Below are positions 39,118 through 49,600 of a stretch of DNA of 64,000 nt, one piece after another; the first letter of the stretch is position 1, and each line of letters begins with the position of its first letter. Under the pieces are notes generated by a model. That model was not told where the DNA came from, did no database searches, and saw only the letters and a list, made by a program, of their open reading frames with translations. Position numbers and translations under genes: made by a program. Source of the DNA: Rhodococcus sp. IEGM 1409 (GTDB lineage: Bacteria; Actinomycetota; Actinomycetes; Mycobacteriales; Mycobacteriaceae); assembly GCF_030056735.1 (NCBI RefSeq), contig NZ_JASHKN010000002.1:1-64000 (forward strand). Direction: 5' to 3'.

Positions 39118-39150
39118 TAGTAGTACTGAGAACGATACTGCAGTACTGTC
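39118..39150. promoter_or_regulatory. Likely TetR operator between divergent genes
   Basis: AGTACT occurs at 39122-39127 and 39142-39147, twenty bases apart, and the 10-bp palindrome TACTGCAGTA lies at 39136-39145. The symmetric elements fill the 57-base gap shared by both starts, the usual position for a TetR-family operator repressing both genes. Confidence 0.5.
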
Positions 39151-39156
39151 TTGCGT

Positions 39157-39735
39157 ATGGCAAGGCTGGTTCACAAGACGACTGCGCGCAGGGCAGAACT
39201 GTTCGATCAATTGGTCGAGCTGTTCTTGAGCGAGGGTTTCGCCCACCTCACGCTCGACGAGATCGCAGCTCGTCTGCACTGCTCCAAGAGCACCTTGTAC
39301 ACCGTGGCGGCCGGCAAAGAGGATCTGGTGCGCGCAGTAACGGTTCACTTCTTCCGTGCGGCGACCGATGCGGTGGAGAGTGCCGTGGCTGCAGAGGCGA
39401 CACCCACTCGTCGAGTCGCGGTCTATCTCGAAGCAGTCGGTGATCAGTTGTCCTCGGCGTCCCGTCAATTCATGGAAGACCTCGCTGAATCGGCGTCGGC
39501 GAGCCAGGTTTACGAGAAGAACACGTCGATCGCCGCGGATCGTGTGCGAGCACTGATCGTGGAGGGGGTGGATTTGGGCGCATTCCGGCAGGTACACGCG
39601 TCATTTGTTGCCGACGCGGCCGCGGCGACAATGGTTCGGATCCAGCAACGCGCGGTCTATCGGGCAACGGGATTGGACGATGCCAGCGCGTATCGGGAAT
39701 TGGCCGCACTCATCACGGACGGGATCACGGCGTGA
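39157..39735 (+). CDS. TetR-family transcriptional regulator
   Basis: A 192-residue repressor. The N-terminal helix-turn-helix reads HLTLDEIAARLHCSKSTLYT (residues about 30-50); the helical C-terminal domain binds an unknown ligand, perhaps an acyl-CoA given its divergent neighbour. ATG 39157 is chosen over TTG 39151. Confidence 0.9.
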   Translation: MARLVHKTTARRAELFDQLVELFLSEGFAHLTLDEIAARLHCSKSTLYTVAAGKEDLVRAVTVHFFRAATDAVESAVAAEATPTRRVAVYLEAVGDQLSSASRQFMEDLAESASASQVYEKNTSIAADRVRALIVEGVDLGAFRQVHASFVADAAAATMVRIQQRAVYRATGLDDASAYRELAALITDGITA

Positions 39736-39751
39736 GAGGTCGCTAGCATCG

Positions 39752-40315
39752 ATGTTCATGGCACCTTTGAACGTCGAAGTCATCGTAGGCTCGGTCCGCG
39801 AAGGTCGAATAGGACGAGCAGTGGCGGATTGGTTTGTCGAGCGCGCAACCACGAACCCGTCGTGGAACGTGTCGGTGATCGACCTCAGTGAGCTGTCGTT
39901 GCCCCAGGACTTCTCGGATTCACCTGCCACGGAGGTTTTCCGCAAGCGAATCGGGCGCGCCGACGCTGTCGTTGCCGTGACCTCCGAATACAACCACGGG
40001 TATCCGGCTGCCCTCAAGACCGCATTCGATTCCGTGAAACACGAGTGGCGGGCCAAGCCGATCGGCTTCGTGTCCTACGGCGGTATTTCAGGTGGTGTTC
40101 GGGCCGTCGAACAGCTGAGGCAAGTAGTGGCGGAGTTGCACATGGTCTCGGTGCGTCAAAGCGTGACCATTCACCGGGTACGTAAGCAATTCGGACACAT
40201 GCCGTACGGCATCGATCCGATCGCGATCGATGCGACCGAGAAGATGATTCGTGAATTGCATTGGTGGGGGAGTGGATTGCGGACGCAGCGTGCGAGTGAC
40301 CCATACCCTGGCTGA
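39752..40315 (+). CDS. NADPH-dependent FMN reductase family protein
   Basis: A 187-residue flavodoxin-like protein with the phosphate loop GSVREGRIGRAV and the flavin-side motif TSEYNHGYPAALKTAFD. Members reduce FMN or quinones. ATG 39752 or 39758 may start it; no clear ribosome site is visible. It follows the TetR gene by 16 bases on the same strand and converges on eccE. Confidence 0.87.
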   Translation: MFMAPLNVEVIVGSVREGRIGRAVADWFVERATTNPSWNVSVIDLSELSLPQDFSDSPATEVFRKRIGRADAVVAVTSEYNHGYPAALKTAFDSVKHEWRAKPIGFVSYGGISGGVRAVEQLRQVVAELHMVSVRQSVTIHRVRKQFGHMPYGIDPIAIDATEKMIRELHWWGSGLRTQRASDPYPG

Positions 40316-40331
40316 TCGGGAACCGCCGCGA

Positions 40332-41972
40332 TCACGCCATCTGGTGAGCGTCGCCGGCTCGTGGACGGCCGATGAACGAGGTCTCGGAAGCAATGGTCAC
40401 CAGGGTCAGTTCGACGCGACTGCGGCCGGTTTCGACCGTGATCTTGTCGCCGAGTGCGAGTGGCTGGACTATCGAAATTTCAGGATCGATCCGAGGCCAT
40501 TGGCGCGGATGTCCGTACACGTAGATCGCGGTCACGCCGGCACGCGGAGGCAGACCCTCGACTCCGTCGAACACGACAGTGTTGAAGGCGCCCTCAGGAC
40601 CACCGCCCTGACCGGACACGCGGAGTCGGTCGGGCACTCCCATGGAGTCGGTGAGCGCGGTCCAGGCTTCCGGTCGATCGGTGTGGATGAGTACTCGTGC
40701 GCCGGTCGCGATGGCTCTGAAGATCAATTGCTGAGCCAGATAGAGTTCGCCGGCGACAAAAACTGTGTTGACGCCGGTTCCCGAAATCCTGGCCGTGACA
40801 CCGTGCCCGTTTCGGTCCGAGCCGATGAGCTGGCCGCACCCGGCAAGAGGTAGAGCGAGTGAGTCGAGTGTGCCCGCGTCCATGCGGATGTGCGGCGTGA
40901 TCTGGTCCAGCGCAGTCAGGGCGGTCGGCAAGTTGGTCAGCAATCCGTCGCGTTGGCGCCCACGTAACGAAACCAAACCGGCCAGCGGTGCGTTCTCAGG
41001 TGGATTGCGCGTGGTGAAGCGGCATGTCGCGCTGACCTTTGCCTCTCCGCGTTCGCCGGTGGGGCGCAACCGAATTGTCACGGATGTCCCGACCGTTGCC
41101 ACTGCCCATACTTGAGTCAGGGTCGAGGTGGTGATGAAGCGGGGCTCGATCCCGTATCCCACGTTGGATACGCCGGGCAATGGGGTACTTCGCCACGTTT
41201 CGATGATCTCGTCGCTGGCGACTCCTCTCGTCACCTGGGCAGTGGACGAGGCAATTTCCGGTGCGGTCAGGATCCGCGCCTTGCATCCCGCTGAATCGAG
41301 AACCCGGGTGACACGATTGGCGGCAACAGCGATCGCGCGGCCCGCGCCCTGTTCGCCCCCGCCGCGGCGCTCGACTGCTGCAGAGCCCTCGAGAGCGTCG
41401 AAACGTACTGCAAGCCAAACACTTCTGGTGGCAGTGGCTGGTAGTGGTCCGATGAGACGTTCGTAGACTTCGGTGGCCGGGGTGCCGGATGCGGCGCGAT
41501 ATCCGTGACTGACAATGTCGATGCCGGTGAGCGAGATGTCGTGCTGATGAAGACAATCCACGAGCGCAGCCGTGGGCAGAAGGTGGGACGCGTCGAACGA
41601 ATGACGCCCGATCCTGGTCAGGTAATCGCGTGGGGGAGCGATCTCGACGACAGCAACGAGTGAAGATCCGTCCACCCACAGCCCGATCGACTGCTCGGAG
41701 GGGGTGTGAAAACTGACGATCGTTCCGCCGTCCACGTTCTTGTGGCGAAGATAGCGAAAGTACCTGGCAATCCAGGACATTACCGACCAACCGCCCACAT
41801 GGAGCAGCATTGATCCGGCAACCACACAACCAATTGCCAGCGCCCAGAGCCAATTCAGTCCACTGACCATCGCGATTCCGCCCGCACCGATTCCGAGAAT
41901 CTGTGCCGACACGAATTCGCGCGCCGAAATCCTGTGCGACGACGGCCAATGCTTCAACCGCGATCGGTCCAC
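40332..41972 (-). CDS. eccE: Type VII secretion protein EccE
   Basis: A 546-residue protein with two membrane helices near the N terminus (about residues 15-60) followed by a large soluble domain, the EccE layout; it lines the periphery of the ESX membrane complex. Start GTG 41972 is set by GGGGAGGAA immediately upstream; the frame is open to 42173 but the extra part is basic and unlike the family. Divergent from eccB across about 100 bases. M. tuberculosis ESX-4 lacks eccE, as I recall, whereas some other mycolata keep it. Confidence 0.88.
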   Translation of the reverse strand: MDRSRLKHWPSSHRISAREFVSAQILGIGAGGIAMVSGLNWLWALAIGCVVAGSMLLHVGGWSVMSWIARYFRYLRHKNVDGGTIVSFHTPSEQSIGLWVDGSSLVAVVEIAPPRDYLTRIGRHSFDASHLLPTAALVDCLHQHDISLTGIDIVSHGYRAASGTPATEVYERLIGPLPATATRSVWLAVRFDALEGSAAVERRGGGEQGAGRAIAVAANRVTRVLDSAGCKARILTAPEIASSTAQVTRGVASDEIIETWRSTPLPGVSNVGYGIEPRFITTSTLTQVWAVATVGTSVTIRLRPTGERGEAKVSATCRFTTRNPPENAPLAGLVSLRGRQRDGLLTNLPTALTALDQITPHIRMDAGTLDSLALPLAGCGQLIGSDRNGHGVTARISGTGVNTVFVAGELYLAQQLIFRAIATGARVLIHTDRPEAWTALTDSMGVPDRLRVSGQGGGPEGAFNTVVFDGVEGLPPRAGVTAIYVYGHPRQWPRIDPEISIVQPLALGDKITVETGRSRVELTLVTIASETSFIGRPRAGDAHQMA

Positions 41973-42071
41973 GGTTCCTCCCCGATACCTGACCTGCCTA
42001 CTACCCGAAATTTCCGCCCCAGCGAAACTGTACTGTGTCTTCGCAAGGGGATGTAAGGCACGGGGGGAATG

Positions 42072-43535
42072 ATGGCTGCAACACCTACCACGCGCTGGCA
42101 GGTCAACGGATACCGTTTCTTGGTCAGGCGGATGGAACATGCGCTGGTAAGACGAGACGTACGGATGCTTCACGATCCGATGCGGTCACAGTCGCGCGCC
42201 TTCACCGTCGGAATAGTCCTCGCCGCACTGGGATTGGCGGGTTGCGCAGTACTCGCCCTGTTTCGGCCACAGGACAAGATCGGTGATGCCGACATTGTCG
42301 TCGCAAAAGAATCGGGCGCAATGTTCGTCGCCATGGAGGGTACTTTTCGCCCTGTGCTGAACTTGGCTTCCGCTCGACTGATTCTGGGTTCGCCAGGAAA
42401 ACCGGCAATAGTCAAGGCATCCGAGGTCGAGGCGAAACCCCGGGGCGCGCTCGTCGGCATTCCCGGCGCACCGTCCGCGCTGCCGGAATCGGCCGACCCG
42501 ACCAACGCCATGTGGACGGTATGCGATTCCGTCGGATCGGACGGGAGAAGATCGTTGACGACGTCGGTGCTGGTCGGCTCGTCCAAAGTCGATGAAAACA
42601 CGACATATCTGACGAATGACCGTGCATTTCTGATGAAGTCGGGTTCCGTTCACTTTCTCGTGTACGACGGGAAGCGAGCGGCAATCGATGTGGACAATCC
42701 GGCGATCATGCGGGCTTTGGGGATGGAAGGGGCACAGGCGCGACCGATCAGTACCGGATTCCTGAATTCGATTCCCGAAGTTCCGCGCGTCGAGGCTCCG
42801 CGAATTCCCGAACTGGGATCAGCGCCCCGGTTTCCTCTGCAGAACAAGACTGTCGGCTCCGTCGTCCAGGTTTCGGTGGGTGCGGACCCGCAGTACTACG
42901 TGGTACTCGAGAACGGTATCCAGAAGGTCGGTGCGGCAGTTGCCCAACTGATCTACTTCTCGGATTCGCAGGGCGCCACCGGGATCACGAGCGTCACCCC
43001 TGATGCCATCAGTCGTATTCCCTCGGTGAGTGAGCTGGCCGTCGACTCGTTACCGCTGGTGGCTCCAGCGATCGTCGATGATCACGACGCACCTGTCGGC
43101 TGTCTGGAATGGGCTCCCTCACCTGCCGTCGAGGGCGGCGAAAGTAGTTCTGCAACGCTGAAACTCATCGCTGGATTGCAGGTTCCGATCCCGGAGGGTG
43201 GCAAGTTGGTGTCCTTGGCGCAGGCGGACGGATCGGGTGACAATCTCGACAGTGTCCATGTCGAACAGGGCTTCGGCGGGTTTGTTCAAGCGACCGGAAT
43301 CGAGACGAACAGCACCAGACACGACGGAGTGTTCTACGTAGCCGATACCGGTGTGAAATACGGAGTACCGGACGAAACCTCGGCTCGCGCGCTCGGATTG
43401 ACGCGAACGCCTGATCGCGCGCCTTGGCAGATGCTCGATCTACTTGCATCAGGTCCTGCGCTCGAGAAGAGCAATGCACTGATAGCTCACGACGGAGTCG
43501 CCCCCGATTCAGCGCCGGCCGCTCCGGTGAACTGA
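42072..43535 (+). CDS. eccB: Type VII secretion protein EccB
   Basis: A 487-residue protein: a cytosolic start with TTRWQVNGYRFLVRRMEHAL, one membrane helix at about residues 42-62 (FTVGIVLAALGLAGCAVLAL), then a large extracytoplasmic domain with a YDGKRAAIDV-type repeat. It is a core ESX membrane subunit. ATG 42072 or 42069 may start it, after a run of G. Convergent with mycP, only 14 bases apart, so no terminator lies between them. Confidence 0.92.
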   Translation: MAATPTTRWQVNGYRFLVRRMEHALVRRDVRMLHDPMRSQSRAFTVGIVLAALGLAGCAVLALFRPQDKIGDADIVVAKESGAMFVAMEGTFRPVLNLASARLILGSPGKPAIVKASEVEAKPRGALVGIPGAPSALPESADPTNAMWTVCDSVGSDGRRSLTTSVLVGSSKVDENTTYLTNDRAFLMKSGSVHFLVYDGKRAAIDVDNPAIMRALGMEGAQARPISTGFLNSIPEVPRVEAPRIPELGSAPRFPLQNKTVGSVVQVSVGADPQYYVVLENGIQKVGAAVAQLIYFSDSQGATGITSVTPDAISRIPSVSELAVDSLPLVAPAIVDDHDAPVGCLEWAPSPAVEGGESSSATLKLIAGLQVPIPEGGKLVSLAQADGSGDNLDSVHVEQGFGGFVQATGIETNSTRHDGVFYVADTGVKYGVPDETSARALGLTRTPDRAPWQMLDLLASGPALEKSNALIAHDGVAPDSAPAAPVN

Positions 43536-43549
43536 ACGCGTCTGACAGT

Positions 43550-44962
43550 TCAGAGATCGACGTTCCGTCGTTCGGGAAGTCGCCGACGAATTACTCGACG
43601 AATGGGCATCGACGCCAACAGTGCCAGTAAGGCGAGAGTACCGACGGTTCCGGCTCCGACGAGTGCCGCGTCGCGAGATCGGTTATCGGGGGTCGGTGGC
43701 GTGGGTAGGGGATCGATCGATACCGACTGATGGTTGACCTTGACGCGTTCCCCTGGGGCCAATTCGCCCGTGACCGCGGCGAGCGGATCGATGACGCCGT
43801 GACCGATGTAGGAATTCCAACCCTGCGCCGGAGCGTGGGCGGTGGCTTCGATACGTCGCATGACCTGAAGTGCAGTCAGTTCCGGGTGAACCGACCGGAC
43901 CAGTGCGGCGGTTGCCGCGACATAGGGCGCAGCGAAACTGGTCCCGTTGAACGACTGTACGGCGCCGTCGGAACCGTAGACTCCGTTGGTCAGACCAGGC
44001 GACGTCGGGTGAAGTGAGGTGATTCCGGTGCCGGGCGCCGCCACGTCGACCCATGGACCGCCGAGGCTGAAGGAGCTGGCGGCGCCATTGGGGTCTACCG
44101 ACCCCACTGTGAGGACATAGTCGTCGTACCAGGCCGGACTGGCAATCGTCACAACCGAGTTCCATGGATCGGCTCGGGGATTGAGGGGATCCGGCGGCGG
44201 ATTCTGGTTCTTGCAACCTCCGGATCCGACGTTACCTGCAGCTGCGACGACTACGACATTCTTCGCGATCGCGGCGTATTCGATTGCAGCGCCGAGTCGT
44301 TGGTCGTTGATCCCGTCCCCGGCAGGCTTGCAGGCGACTTCGGAGATGTTGATGACGCTTGCACCCATGTCCGCAGCGTGACGGACGGCCGATGCCATGG
44401 TGTCGACGTTTCCGTACCCAGATGAGTTCTCGGCTACAGCAGGGTCTTCGCGTTGGCCGGCCACCGAGAAAGCGGCACTGGACTGCCTGATCGAGATGAT
44501 CTGTGCGTCCGGCGCAGCTCCGGAGAATCCGGAACCCTCGACTTGCTCGGCGGCGATGAGACCGGCCACGACTGTTCCGTGTGAGTCACAATCGTCGGTG
44601 CCATCGGAGGTCCCGACGTAGTCACCGCCGCCTTCGAGCGACGGTAGCCGGGGATGTCCGCTGACGCCGGTGTCGATGACGGCAATTCGCTGTCCTGCCC
44701 CTCGGGTGATCGGCCACACCGAATCGAATCCCAGATCTTGTTGAGAACGTGGAATGTCCGCACCGTCACCACCTGCCACGGCTGGGATGCACAGGGTTCT
44801 TTGTTCGGTGGGTTGTGGAGGTGCGGGCGGACCGTCCTCCGGCAGCATTGCAGGATCGATGGGGGAAGGAACCGCGCTCGATGCGCCACCCGCCCCGGCG
44901 AGAACGCTGAAGACAACGATCACGAGACTGGCGCAGATGTTTGTTGCACGTCGAATCACCAT
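43550..44962 (-). CDS. mycP: Mycosin, subtilisin-like protease of the ESX system
   Basis: A 470-residue S8 serine protease with signal peptide, catalytic Asp97 (AVIDTGV), His128 (DSHGT), Ser342 (NGTSFAAP), oxyanion Asn244, and a C-terminal membrane helix (about 438-458). Mycosins anchor in the membrane and are needed for ESX stability and secretion. Starts 14 bases after the eccD stop when eccD is read in its conserved frame. Confidence 0.94.
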   Translation of the reverse strand: MVIRRATNICASLVIVVFSVLAGAGGASSAVPSPIDPAMLPEDGPPAPPQPTEQRTLCIPAVAGGDGADIPRSQQDLGFDSVWPITRGAGQRIAVIDTGVSGHPRLPSLEGGGDYVGTSDGTDDCDSHGTVVAGLIAAEQVEGSGFSGAAPDAQIISIRQSSAAFSVAGQREDPAVAENSSGYGNVDTMASAVRHAADMGASVINISEVACKPAGDGINDQRLGAAIEYAAIAKNVVVVAAAGNVGSGGCKNQNPPPDPLNPRADPWNSVVTIASPAWYDDYVLTVGSVDPNGAASSFSLGGPWVDVAAPGTGITSLHPTSPGLTNGVYGSDGAVQSFNGTSFAAPYVAATAALVRSVHPELTALQVMRRIEATAHAPAQGWNSYIGHGVIDPLAAVTGELAPGERVKVNHQSVSIDPLPTPPTPDNRSRDAALVGAGTVGTLALLALLASMPIRRVIRRRLPERRNVDL

Positions 44963-44976
44963 CGATCACCGATCGC

Positions 44977-46444
44977 TCAGAGGCCACGCATGAGCGCGAA
45001 GAGTCCGCTGACCCAGCAGATCAGCGGAACGATTGCTGCAATCGCAGCGAGGTCCAACAGTTCTGCTGCTCGTCGCATCACGGGGCTGAATGTGTTCTGG
45101 GGGGGCGAGGATTCCCAGAATCAGTGCCAGGAGGAGAACGATCATCGTGATGGCGAAGATGACCATCGCATAGTCGCGATGCGCCCATGCCATGTCACCC
45201 AGGAGAACGAGAATCACCGAGATCCCGGCCGTGATGAGTGGGATCGCCTGCTGCGCGCCCGCGTAGGTGCGCCCACGAAACATCAGCACGACGGAAGTCG
45301 CGAACGCGAGAGCAAGGTTCGGCCAGACGATTTCCTGACCAGACCAGGACCACGCGAGTGCGACGGCAGCGGTGAGCGCGACTACTGACGTGGCCGCGAT
45401 CAGACCGGTCAGATAGCTACGGGCCCGCCCTGCCCTTTCGGCCAACTCGGCCAGCCCGGGTAGTTCGGGCTCGGGCAGTCCGTCGCGGTCGTCGTCGAGG
45501 GGATTACTCGGCGTCGGAACCGGGGGAAGCGGTAGTCGCGCGAACAACATCGACAGTCGAGCGGTGAACGTGAGAACGATCAATGCGGCGGCAATCGCCG
45601 CGCCGCTGACGGTCGCGGTGCGCGCCTCGGGAAGCGTCGTCGTGACGGCAAAGGTGCCCACCGCCGCGAGAAGGACGACGAGAAGTGCGGTGAAAACCGC
45701 TAATCCGGCACCGCACAAGCGGAGGCAGATCAGAGTTACCGCGGCTGCAAATGCCGAACCGAGAAGCAGATGAGCCGAAAGAACAGTGCCGGGCACGCAG
45801 AGTACGCCGGAGACGAACGCCAGCGGCACCGACGCGCATCCGAGCGTGACGGAACTTGCAGTGTCTCCGTACACGCGCGCTGTCACGACGGCGGCGACGG
45901 TGAGCACCAAGGACGTGACTCCGCCGCAGACGGCGCCTATCAGTCCCGTATAGCCGAGGACCAGGGCGAGGGCCGCGATGAGCGAAGCGACGAGGGCGGT
46001 GGCCGAGCCGACAATGCGCGCGGTGACCGGAGTCCAGCGTCGGTAGATGTCTGCGTCCGTGGCCGCGACGGTATACATGATGTCGTCGAAGAGTGGAGGT
46101 GGGGCCGCCGTGTCCGCAGCCTCGAGTACGAGCAATTCCCCATCGCGTATTCCGTGCTCGTGCAGCGACAGCGTCGGTGACAGTGGTGCCCTGCCGACTT
46201 TCGACAGAGTCCAGTCGACGGGCTCGAATTGTTCGGTGCTGTGGTCGAACTCGTTGAAATTGCTGTGGTTGACAATTGTGTCCACAATGCCCGGAATGGC
46301 CACCGCGAGTGGAACACGAAGCGGCACCGCAAGATCCACCTGCGAATGCGCTGAAAGTACCGTCAACCTGCACAGCTCGGCAGAATGAGTCGCGCGTCGT
46401 CCGTTTCCGGTATTCGCAGCGCTGGTTGTAGTGGTGCTGGTCAA
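44977..46444 (-). CDS. eccD: Type VII secretion protein EccD, frameshifted near the 3' end
   Basis: The N-terminal ubiquitin-like domain (CRLTVLSAHSQVDLAVPLRV) is followed by about ten membrane helices, the EccD layout; a dimer of EccD forms the membrane barrel of ESX complexes. Start TTG 46444 has GGAGGGG seven bases upstream. In a run of seven C on the coding strand (45099-45105) the frame changes: as written the protein ends in a polar tail at 44966, but one C fewer restores APQNTFSPVMRRAAELLDL and a last helix ending FALMRGL with stop at 44977, the family C terminus. This is either a sequencing error, a real mutation or slippage; the rest of the gene is intact. Confidence 0.88.
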
Positions 46445-46683
46445 GATCTGTCCCCTCCGATGACGCGATTCCCCCTTCGCGTCACCCCAGTTCACCCGAA
46501 CAATACGACATGAACTGCGCGCTCGTGTCGGAGACAGCTCCGACAACAGGTGGCACCGACCTGCGTGTCGGTGTTGTGATCTACTCTTTTGCAATTGCGC
46601 GATCACGCCTTGGGGGGCGGGCCGGTGGTAGTCGGACGAGGCGCATGGCGGCAACAGCGCAGCACCGATGGGGGTTGGTGAAT

Positions 46684-49600
46684 TTGAGTACTGTCAGATT
46701 TGCGCGTCGAGCGCGCCGTGAATCGCCGCGCACACCGGGCGGCGAGGTGACGCTGCAGGCCCCACCGGAGATTCCTCGTGTCACGCCGGGAAACCTACTG
46801 ACCAAACTGCTTCCGGTGATCATGGTGGTTGCCATGATCGGCATGGTGGCGCTGATGTTCTCTTCCGGCATGGCGCGCAATCCGATGTCCCTGCTGTTTC
46901 CGGTCATGATGATGGTGTCGATGCTGGGGATGCTCGCCGGGGGCGGTCGTAGCGGTGGAGCAAGAGCGTCCGAAGCAAACGAGGACCGGAAGGACTACCT
47001 GCGGTACCTGGATCAGATGCGCAGCGATGTCGCTGCGACGTCCGGCGCGCAGCGTGCTGCTCTTCAATGGAGCAATCCCGAGCCGTCACTGCTCTGGACA
47101 CTCGCCGGAACTGTGCGGATGTGGGAGCGTCAGATCACCGACTCGGACTACTGCCACGTTCGGGTCGGTCTGGGTACACAGCGATTGGCCACCAGACTCG
47201 TATCTCCGGAGACCGGGCCGGTCGAGGATCTCGAACCCGTCGCTGCTGTCTCACTTCGGCGATTCGTCCGTGCGCATTCGGTTGTACAGGACCTGCCGAC
47301 TGCCGTCTCACTTCGCGGATTTGCTGCGATGTCCATCGAGGGGCAGCGAGATTCCGCTCGTGCGCTTGTCCGCTCGATGTTGATGCAGCTGTGCACTTTC
47401 CACGGTCCGGACACGGTCCAAGTTGCGGTGGTGTGCGGACCCGATACCGAATCCGAGTGGGAGTGGGTCAAGTGGCTCCCGCACGTGCAACACCCGGTTT
47501 CTCAGGACGGCGCCGGCGCTTCACGCATGGTGTTCGGTTCGTATCTCGAGTTCGAAAGCTCCCTCGGGGAACCGCTTTCGATGCGTGCTCGATTCGCTCG
47601 CAACACTCCGGCGAGTGCGGGTGTTCCGCATCTCGTGTTGGTCGTAGACGGTGGCTTGCTCGAAGGTGACACCGGCCTGTTGTCCGAATCCGGGCTCGAC
47701 TCGGTGACCGTCCTCGACCTGTGCGGGTTCTGCCCGCGACTGGCGGCGGGGCGCGGTTTGCGACTCGTCGTCGGTAGCGATCAGATCGGTGCGGTGAGCA
47801 GCGCAGGAGTCGAGAACTTTGCGACGCCCGACGCCGCGACGACCAGCCTGGCGCAGTCGTTCGGACGTCGCATCGCACCGTTCCGTGCGGCATCACAGAA
47901 CGCCGTCGACGCAGCTGACGACGACCGGTCCCTTCGGACCTGGAGCCAGATGTTGGGGATAGGAAACATTGCGAGGTTCAATCCTGAGCATGGCTGGCTG
48001 CCACGTCAGGGGCGTGATCGACTCCGCGTGCCTATCGGTGTCGGACAAGACGGAAACCCTGTCGAACTGGATCTGAAGGAGTCGGTCGAGAACGGTATGG
48101 GTCCGCACGGGTTGTGCATCGGAGCCACCGGTTCTGGTAAGTCGGAGTTCCTGCGAACCTTGGTGCTCGGCCTGATCGCGACGCACTCACCCAACGCATT
48201 GAACCTCGTCCTGATCGACTTCAAAGGTGGTGCAACCTTTCTCGGCCTCGAGGAGGCGCCGCACGTTGCTGCGATCATCACCAACCTTGCCGAGGAATTG
48301 GCGATGGTCGATCGTATGAAGGACGCTCTCGCGGGCGAAATGAACCGTCGACAAGAACTGCTTCGTGCGGCAGGAAACTTCGCAAACGTCTCCGACTACG
48401 AGAAGGCGAGGCTGGCCGGCGCTGCACTCGATCCGTTGCCTGCACTCTTCGTGGTTGTCGACGAGTTTTCCGAACTGCTCAGTCAACAGCCGGAATTTGC
48501 CGAATTGTTCGTGGCCATCGGGCGATTGGGTAGGTCACTTCACATTCACCTGCTGTTGGCCAGTCAGCGGCTCGACGAAGGTAAGCTACGCGGTCTCGAC
48601 AGCCATCTTTCGTATCGGATCGGTTTGAAAACGTTCTCGGCGAACGAGTCTCGTTCCGTTCTCGGCGTTCCCGATGCTTATCACCTGCCTGGCACACCCG
48701 GTGCGGGATACCTGAAGTCCTATTCGGCTGAGATCGTTCGCTTCCAAGGTGCTTACGTGTCAGGCCCGTACGAGGGCGAGCGGATAGTGCGCACTCGATT
48801 CTCGGTCGATTCTCCCGTCGGACTCGCGCCGCTGCCGTTTACCGCGACGCCGGTGATCGGGCCGGAAGCTGTTGTCGTTCCCGTCGAGCCCGACGTCGTC
48901 GACATGGGTGAAATCGGTGACGATGCACGTACTCTCCTGGGAGTACTCGTCGACCGCATGCGCGGTCACGGTCCGCGTGCGCATGAGGTGTGGCTCCCGC
49001 CGCTCGGGTCATCTCCGACGCTTGACCAGTTGTTGCCGCGGTGGGCGGCCGGTGATCAACCTCGCGGAAATCTGAGCGCACCTTTCGGCATAGTCGACAG
49101 GCCGTTCGATCAGCGCCGCGATCTTCTCGTCGCCGATCTCAACGGATCGACGGGCAACCTCGCGATCGTCGGAGGCCCGCAGTCGGGAAAGTCGACGGCG
49201 TTGCGCACGCTGATCTTATCTCTGAGCATGACGCACACGCCGGAACAGATTCAGTTCTACTGCCTCGACTTCGGCGGTGGAACGCTTCTCGGATTGAAAG
49301 ATCTGCCGCACGTCGGATCGGTGGCAAACCGCTTGGATTCCGACCGCGTCCGGCGCACCGTTGCCGAGGTACTCGGGGTGGTCGCCAAACGAGAGCGACT
49401 GTTTCGTGACCTCGGCATCGAATCCATGGCCGATTTCCGTAGATTGCGAACAGCTGATCCCACCGGGGAAGGAGTGGCTGCGGGACTCCGGGAGGACCCG
49501 TACGGTGACGTCTTCCTCGTTGTAGACGGTTGGCCCAGCGTGCGTTCGGATTTCGAATCACTCGAGCCTCAGATAAACATGCTCGCCGGTCAAGGTTTGT

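Noticed and set aside
44966-44976. The polar C-terminal tail of EccD as a real extension
   Set aside because: The alternative frame after the G7 run gives the conserved final membrane helix and a better spaced stop, so the tail is taken as a frameshift product.
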